Below, piece after piece: positions 6,731-10,936 of a DNA stretch of 10,936 nt. Each line of letters begins with the position of its first letter. Position 1 is the stretch's first letter. This stretch comes from Gallionellaceae bacterium (lineage in GTDB: Bacteria > Pseudomonadota > Gammaproteobacteria > Burkholderiales > Gallionellaceae): NCBI GenBank assembly GCA_030646595.1, contig JAUSKS010000242.1, forward strand, positions 1 to 10,936, given 5' to 3'. The notes under the pieces are model-generated. The model did not search any database. It had not been told where the DNA came from and saw only the letters and a list, made by a program, of their open reading frames with translations. Made by a program: the position numbers and the translations under genes.

Positions 6731-9700
6731 TTACTGAGTAATCGTTATTGTTTTGGGTGCCTTCATGGCATTGTTGTCTTCGTTGAACTCCGACTGGGCA
6801 TTGTCTTTATCGGCTATTGCGCCCAGATAATAGGTACCTGATGCCAAGCCTGACGGAATTGTCGCGGCGGTACTGGCCGAGGAGGATGCCCCGGCAGCCA
6901 GGGAAGCAACCGTTCTGCTGACAATCAAGGTGTCCTCAGCAGTGATGGTCGCGTCGGTGGACAGGTAGATGCCAACTACTGTGCTGGTAGTGGTTGACTT
7001 GGTTCCGGCGTTTTTAACTGTGTTGCTGACTGTGATATTGCTACCCACCTTGGCGCTGGTCGACTTGCTGCTGATACCAGTCATTAGCAGGTCCACATTG
7101 GGTACCACAGTCACGGTTCCATTCCACAAGGGATTACTGCCATTATTGCTCTCTATGGTCTCTGCCTGAGTATTGGTGTAATCGGCAAAAGCGCCCAGAT
7201 AATAGGTTCCCAGTGCAAGCCCCGCAGGTATCGTAATGGTGGTCGTTGCTTGAGACCATGCGCCGGCATCCAGTGATCTGAGGTCTCTAGTACCCACTAA
7301 TGTGTCCGCTGTGGTAATGGTTGCATCAGTAGATAGATAAATTCCTACGCTGAACGCAGTCGCCTTGGTAATACCCTGGTTTCTCACTCCGTTGGTGACG
7401 GTAGTACTGCCGCCAACGGGCAGGAGGGTTGCAGAGGTGTAAGCATAGGCGTCCATCAAGTCCAGGGTGTTGGTCGTTACGGTGATGGTATTGCCCACCA
7501 GACGATTTTGATCCGCACCCTTAGTGTTGCAACACGCATATGCCAGCAAATAATAAGTTCCCGGGGGTATGTCTGAATAAACGGTTACAACTGTATCCCC
7601 AGTCGAACTTGCACCGGCAGCCAGCGCACCTACATCTCTAGAACCTAAACTAAAACAATTAACGGAACAGGTTTGGTCAGACGACAAGTAGATGTCCACC
7701 CTACCAGAACTTAAATCCGGACTAGCGCCGAGGTTCTTAATCGTGCTACTGACCGTCATCGTGCCGCCTGCTGGTATGCTGGTTGTAACCGAACTAATAT
7801 TAGTTAGCACCAGGTCGACATCAAGGATCGCAGGGAGTGTCATCCCGGCCAAGGCATTATTGGCATCAGAAATTTCAGGCTGGACATTATTAACATCTGC
7901 AATAGCACCCAGATAATAGTTCGTGTTTGGCCATAAAGTTGGATAGGGCGGAAGCAGCATGCTGGTCTCAACTGTCGAGGTCTCGCCGGGAGCCAGCACA
8001 CCTACTGTTCTGCTACCAATCAAGATATCTTCTGTGGTGATGGTCGCATCAGTGGAGAGATAAATACCCACTGTGCTGCTGACCGATGTGGCAACGCTGC
8101 CCTGGTTTTTGACCGTGGTGCTGACGGTGGCAGCCCCCCCGATGGGCAGGCCAGTCAAGGCGGTGCTGACGTCTGTTATCAGCAGGTCGGGCGCGATTAC
8201 ATATTTTACCGTGAGAAAATCAGCAGCAGCGGAGCTATAACCGGTAACAAAGAAATCCCCCGAACTGTTCAGGGTCAAGGCGTAAGCAAATTCTATCCCT
8301 CCATGGTCATAACTTCCGAACCAAAGCGGGTGCCCATCGGGACCATATTTCACAGTGACATAATTCGTATCTACAGAAGATGACCAGGCTAAAAAATCAC
8401 CTATCCCGGTTACATACACATTTCCTACGCCATCAGTTTTCATATCAATGGCAATGTCCCCCCACCCACCATCATAACGAGATGTCCATAAAGGATTCCC
8501 ATTGACATCATATTTGATCGTGACGTAATCCTCGTTCATGCCATTTGCGCTGACTCCAACTATATACACGTTGCCGGAAGCATCAACTGCAATTTGCCCG
8601 AAAGCATAATTCCAAAAGCCCAAGGTATCGTCACCGCCATTATCGTAACGGGTGGCCCAAAGCTGATTCCCATTATTGTCGTACTTGACTGTCACAATGT
8701 CATAGCTGGTTCCACTATGTGCTGTGCCGCTCACGTAGATATTCCCCGCTGCATCCAGCGCAAGCGCGCGGGCGTAATTAGCCTCACTGTAGCGCGCATG
8801 CCAAAGTGGCGCACCTCCATTGGGGCCGTATTTTATCGTGGCATAGCCATATCCAATTTCATCAGCCGTTATATATACGTTCCCGGCATTATCCACGGCT
8901 ATGTCACGCCCGCCGGTAAACACATGCAGCGAGGGCTCCTGGCTGTCCCACAGCTTATTACCATCGCCATCATATTTTATTGTAGTTAAATAACAGACAG
9001 TGCTGGTATAAGGATTTTCGCATCCTCCGCCGGTAACATAGACATTACCTGAACCATCAACGGTAAGCGCACCGGGAACGCTATAAGGATAACGCGCCGG
9101 TGTTGACCACAGCGCATTGCCATTGGCGTCATATTTGATCGTGATCGTGTCATAGGTTGCACAATAACCAGCGGCCTGGCAGGCCTGGAGGGTGATATAG
9201 ATATTGCCAGACCCATCCACTGTCATGTCCTTAACAAAATCTGACGCACCGCTATCGTAAGTTGCCGTCCACAGGGTTGTACCATCGGACTGGTATTTGA
9301 TGATGGTCACATCACTATCACAATAACCATCTACTACCCTGCCACAGATGGATCCAGCCACTATGCTGTTGCCAGCGGCGTCCGCGACGATTTTTTGCCC
9401 TACGCCACCATAACCGTTCTGGTTGCGATAATGACTGACCCACATGGGAACATTGGGTGCGGCCCCTGCAATGGTGATCGTGTTTGCAGCCATGCCGTTG
9501 TTGGCAGGATTGCTATCCGGCACTTGATGCACATCATCTACAAGCGCACCCAGATAGTAGGTTCCCGCCACAAAATCCACAGGTACCCATACATCAGAAC
9601 CACCGGTGCTGGTGGCACCGGGAGAAAGATTGGCAACCCACCGGCTGCCGATACGAATGTCCGCATCGGTAATCTCATTATCCGTTGAGAGGTAGTAACC

Positions 9701-10060
9701 CACATAAAATCCGTTGGCCGCAGATGTTCCCTGATTCTGGATCGTATCCGTAATCGCAAACCAGTTTCCGGCTTGCCCTTGAGCGGGGCCTGTCAACGCC
9801 GTTACTGCCAGATCTGTCTGCACGGTGACACTTAGGGGCAGCAAGCGGGTTTTAGCCTGACCGAGATCGCTATAGCTACCATAAACCGCCAAGGGGTATA
9901 AGCCTGTAGCTGTACCCGCAGTGCTGGTCACCGTGAGAGTGGTGGTCGCTGCCCCATTTGCATTAAGGGTCAGCGTACTGGGGTTGAAGCTGATGACGAA
10001 ATTGGAGTTCGGCGGGGTGGCACTTAATGTAACGGAACCGCTGAAATTGTCCAGCGACTG
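6731..10060 (-). CDS. C-terminal part of the frameshifted paralogue: Ig-like, CARDB, SBBP propeller, four CARDB
   Basis: This frame resumes at the CAG codon 10060-10058 and runs 1109 residues to the TAA at 6731. In order it encodes the rest of the Ig-like domain (QSLDNFSGSV onward), a CARDB-type domain (9467-9817), eight SBBP units (8201-9445) and four further CARDB-type domains (6737-8191), ending TITITQ. No ribosome binding site or sensible start exists near the break; the first start-type codon usually picked is a GTG at 9931, inside the Ig-like domain. If the frameshift is real this part is probably not translated. There is no membrane anchor or sorting signal at the C-terminus. It aligns with the intact neighbour up to the end of the propeller and not beyond. 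Confidence 0.82.
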   Translation of the reverse strand, partial: QSLDNFSGSVTLSATPPNSNFVISFNPSTLTLNANGAATTTLTVTSTAGTATGLYPLAVYGSYSDLGQAKTRLLPLSVTVQTDLAVTALTGPAQGQAGNWFAITDTIQNQGTSAANGFYVGYYLSTDNEITDADIRIGSRWVANLSPGATSTGGSDVWVPVDFVAGTYYLGALVDDVHQVPDSNPANNGMAANTITIAGAAPNVPMWVSHYRNQNGYGGVGQKIVADAAGNSIVAGSICGRVVDGYCDSDVTIIKYQSDGTTLWTATYDSGASDFVKDMTVDGSGNIYITLQACQAAGYCATYDTITIKYDANGNALWSTPARYPYSVPGALTVDGSGNVYVTGGGCENPYTSTVCYLTTIKYDGDGNKLWDSQEPSLHVFTGGRDIAVDNAGNVYITADEIGYGYATIKYGPNGGAPLWHARYSEANYARALALDAAGNIYVSGTAHSGTSYDIVTVKYDNNGNQLWATRYDNGGDDTLGFWNYAFGQIAVDASGNVYIVGVSANGMNEDYVTIKYDVNGNPLWTSRYDGGWGDIAIDMKTDGVGNVYVTGIGDFLAWSSSVDTNYVTVKYGPDGHPLWFGSYDHGGIEFAYALTLNSSGDFFVTGYSSAAADFLTVKYVIAPDLLITDVSTALTGLPIGGAATVSTTVKNQGSVATSVSSTVGIYLSTDATITTEDILIGSRTVGVLAPGETSTVETSMLLPPYPTLWPNTNYYLGAIADVNNVQPEISDANNALAGMTLPAILDVDLVLTNISSVTTSIPAGGTMTVSSTIKNLGASPDLSSGRVDIYLSSDQTCSVNCFSLGSRDVGALAAGASSTGDTVVTVYSDIPPGTYYLLAYACCNTKGADQNRLVGNTITVTTNTLDLMDAYAYTSATLLPVGGSTTVTNGVRNQGITKATAFSVGIYLSTDATITTADTLVGTRDLRSLDAGAWSQATTTITIPAGLALGTYYLGAFADYTNTQAETIESNNGSNPLWNGTVTVVPNVDLLMTGISSKSTSAKVGSNITVSNTVKNAGTKSTTTSTVVGIYLSTDATITAEDTLIVSRTVASLAAGASSSASTAATIPSGLASGTYYLGAIADKDNAQSEFNEDNNAMKAPKTITITQ
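6737..8191 (-). repeat. Four tandem CARDB-type repeats
   Basis: Four units of about 117-122 residues lie at about 7829-8191, 7472-7822, 7100-7465 and 6737-7096. Units 1, 3 and 4 share (I/V)KNxG or VRNQG, VGIYLSTDATITxxDxL, a Leu-Ala/Asp-x-G-Ala strand, GTYYLGAxAD and a closing Glu-x-x-x-x-NN turn. Unit 2 is diverged: it has YLSSDQTCSVNC, lacks the final acidic-NN turn and contains a CC pair. CARDB modules are beta-sandwiches linked to adhesion or to spacing of secreted enzymes. Confidence 0.8.
8201..9445 (-). repeat. Eight-unit SBBP beta-propeller of the frameshifted paralogue
   Basis: Eight units match, one for one, the eight of the neighbouring gene. Shared features include the unit 4 variant IKYGPNGGAPLW, the unit 7 ending GPDGHPLWFGSYD, and the DNGGDDTLGxWN insertion leading into unit 6. 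Unit-for-unit correspondence shows the propeller was complete before the gene duplicated. Confidence 0.85.
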
Positions 10061-10936
10061 TATGTAATAGTGGTAGACATGCTTTGACCCGCCGCCGCAG
10101 TCATACTTACTGGAGAGGCACTGACCACGATATTTTCGTGCAGGGCCGTGTTGACATTGAGTCTACCCCCCGTCACAGTAATACCACTTAAGGAAGAGAG
10201 TGCATCCACCGATCCTATCAAAAGACTTTTGATCTGATCTGCCGCAAGCGCAGAATACTTGGTAATCGCCAAGGCCGCAGCACCAGCCACATGGGGAGTA
10301 GCCATGGAGGTGCCCGATAAATACAGGTAACCTGAAGCAGAACAGAGGGGGCAGGTGCCACTTGGAACGGTTGACAAGATATTTAATCCGGGTGCAGCCA
10401 AATCAACATTTACGGCCCCGTAGTTGGACGCCCAGGTATAAATATAAGGCAGGGTGTAAAAGGTAGCGCGTTGATCATTATAATCACTGGCGGCTACACA
10501 TAGCACATTGGGTGCGTCGTAGTTACAGGGATAGGTTGGTGTCCTGTCATTGTCATTGTTATCATTTCCAGCTGCTGCCACAAACAGCATGCCTTGCTGA
10601 TTGGCTTCATTGATAGCATCCAACAGGGTTTGCGAAAAGCAAGCCTTGCCCAGACAACCCCAGCTATTGCTGGATACCCTGGCTCCCATCCTGGCTGCAT
10701 ACAGTACTGCCTGAGCCGCAGCTTCCAATGTTCCGCTGCCATTTGCGCCCATAAATTTAAGCGACATGACACGTGCCTGCCAACTCACGCCAACCACACC
10801 GATGCCATTATTTCCTACTGCAGCAATAGTGCCTGCGGTATGTGTACCATGGCCGAAATCATCCATGGGGTCGTTATCATTATTGGCAAAATCCCAACCA
10901 TAGACGTCATCCACATAACCGTTGGCATCATCATCA
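10024..10936 (-). CDS. N-terminal part of the frameshifted paralogue: S8 protease domain
   Basis: The frame is open from the right edge to a TAA at 10026-10024. It begins mid-gene with DDDANGYVDDVYGWDF, so the true start, signal peptide, propeptide and catalytic Asp lie outside the window. Visible catalytic elements are GHGTHTAG (His codon 10849-10851), FVAAAGN (oxyanion Asn, codon 10564-10566) and GTSMATPHVAG (Ser codon 10306-10308). After the protease domain the frame enters an Ig-like domain and breaks: the last normal residue is the Thr at 10063-10065, followed by 12 out-of-frame residues. It is close to the intact neighbour but carries a 10-residue aromatic-rich insertion between Phe and SNYG (10429-10458). 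A GTG at 10914 lies inside the conserved domain and is not a start. A truncated protease released from its binding modules could still be made if the break is real. Confidence 0.85.
   Translation of the reverse strand, partial: DDDANGYVDDVYGWDFANNDNDPMDDFGHGTHTAGTIAAVGNNGIGVVGVSWQARVMSLKFMGANGSGTLEAAAQAVLYAARMGARVSSNSWGCLGKACFSQTLLDAINEANQQGMLFVAAAGNDNNDNDRTPTYPCNYDAPNVLCVAASDYNDQRATFYTLPYIYTWASNYGAVNVDLAAPGLNILSTVPSGTCPLCSASGYLYLSGTSMATPHVAGAAALAITKYSALAADQIKSLLIGSVDALSSLSGITVTGGRLNVNTALHENIVVSASPVSMTAAAGQSMSTTITYSRWTISAVPLH

Larger units (their letters stand above)
6731..10936 (-). pseudogene. Frameshifted S8 protease paralogue, 5' end beyond the right edge
   Basis: Two consecutive open frames (10936-10024 and 10060-6731) join into one protein collinear with the intact neighbour if one base is restored between 10063 and 10062. 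The in-window restored product is about 1401 aa and lacks only its N-terminus: signal peptide, propeptide and catalytic Asp. Because no other lesion exists, this could be a functional gene with a sequence error rather than a true pseudogene. The two parts are described separately. Confidence 0.8.

Noticed and set aside
1685..9445. Regularly spaced DNA repeats that could suggest CRISPR or a satellite array
   Set aside because: The repeats are protein-domain repeats (FN3, CARDB, SBBP) in frame within genes, with diverged codons and units of about 150-360 bp.
9929..9931. GTG at 9931 as start of an independent gene for the propeller half
   Set aside because: It lies inside the conserved Ig-like domain, has no ribosome binding site, and homologous coding sequence continues upstream to the frameshift.
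10060..10070. Programmed ribosomal frameshift in the upstream protease
   Set aside because: No slippery heptamer, no nearby strong stem-loop or internal Shine-Dalgarno is evident, and the paralogue encodes the same junction in a single frame.

Overview
The window is about 10.9 kb of chromosomal-looking bacterial DNA of intermediate GC content. It looks like a Gram-negative proteobacterium, perhaps a betaproteobacterium; this rests on the overall feel of the RmuC protein and is weak evidence. All genes with support lie on the minus strand, so transcription runs from the right edge to the left edge. I see no tRNA, rRNA, CRISPR array, transposase or phage gene.

Left part (1-1675): the first 22 codons of an unrecognised small gene run off the left edge. 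Upstream of it is rmuC, encoding a membrane-anchored coiled-coil protein with a predicted nuclease-like fold. A plausible sigma70 promoter lies just before rmuC. The 240 bp between rmuC and the next gene holds a good minus-strand terminator hairpin (1507-1536) and a second long inverted repeat (1578-1611).

Middle and right (1676-10936): two very large genes for secreted subtilisin-like (S8) proteases lie head to tail, 150 bp apart. They share one architecture: S8 catalytic domain, Ig-like domain, CARDB-type domain, then an eight-unit SBBP beta-propeller. They diverge completely after the last propeller blade. The downstream gene (1676-6580) ends in one FN3-like and four FN3 domains; the upstream gene (6731 to beyond the right edge) ends in four CARDB-type domains. 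They are tandem paralogues with different C-terminal adhesion or spacer modules. Divergence at both DNA and protein level suggests an old duplication.

The upstream paralogue carries a one-base deletion between 10063 and 10062 that separates the protease from the rest of the protein. About 1,110 codons after it remain open, so this is either a very recent mutation or a sequence error. The downstream paralogue is intact, with signal peptide, propeptide and the Asp/His/Ser triad. I infer that the pair makes exported proteases working outside the cytoplasm, probably on protein substrates; nothing in the window shows the substrate. I do not see a clearly new biological system. The most notable points are the paired-architecture duplication, the fresh frameshift and the cysteine-paired repeat modules.
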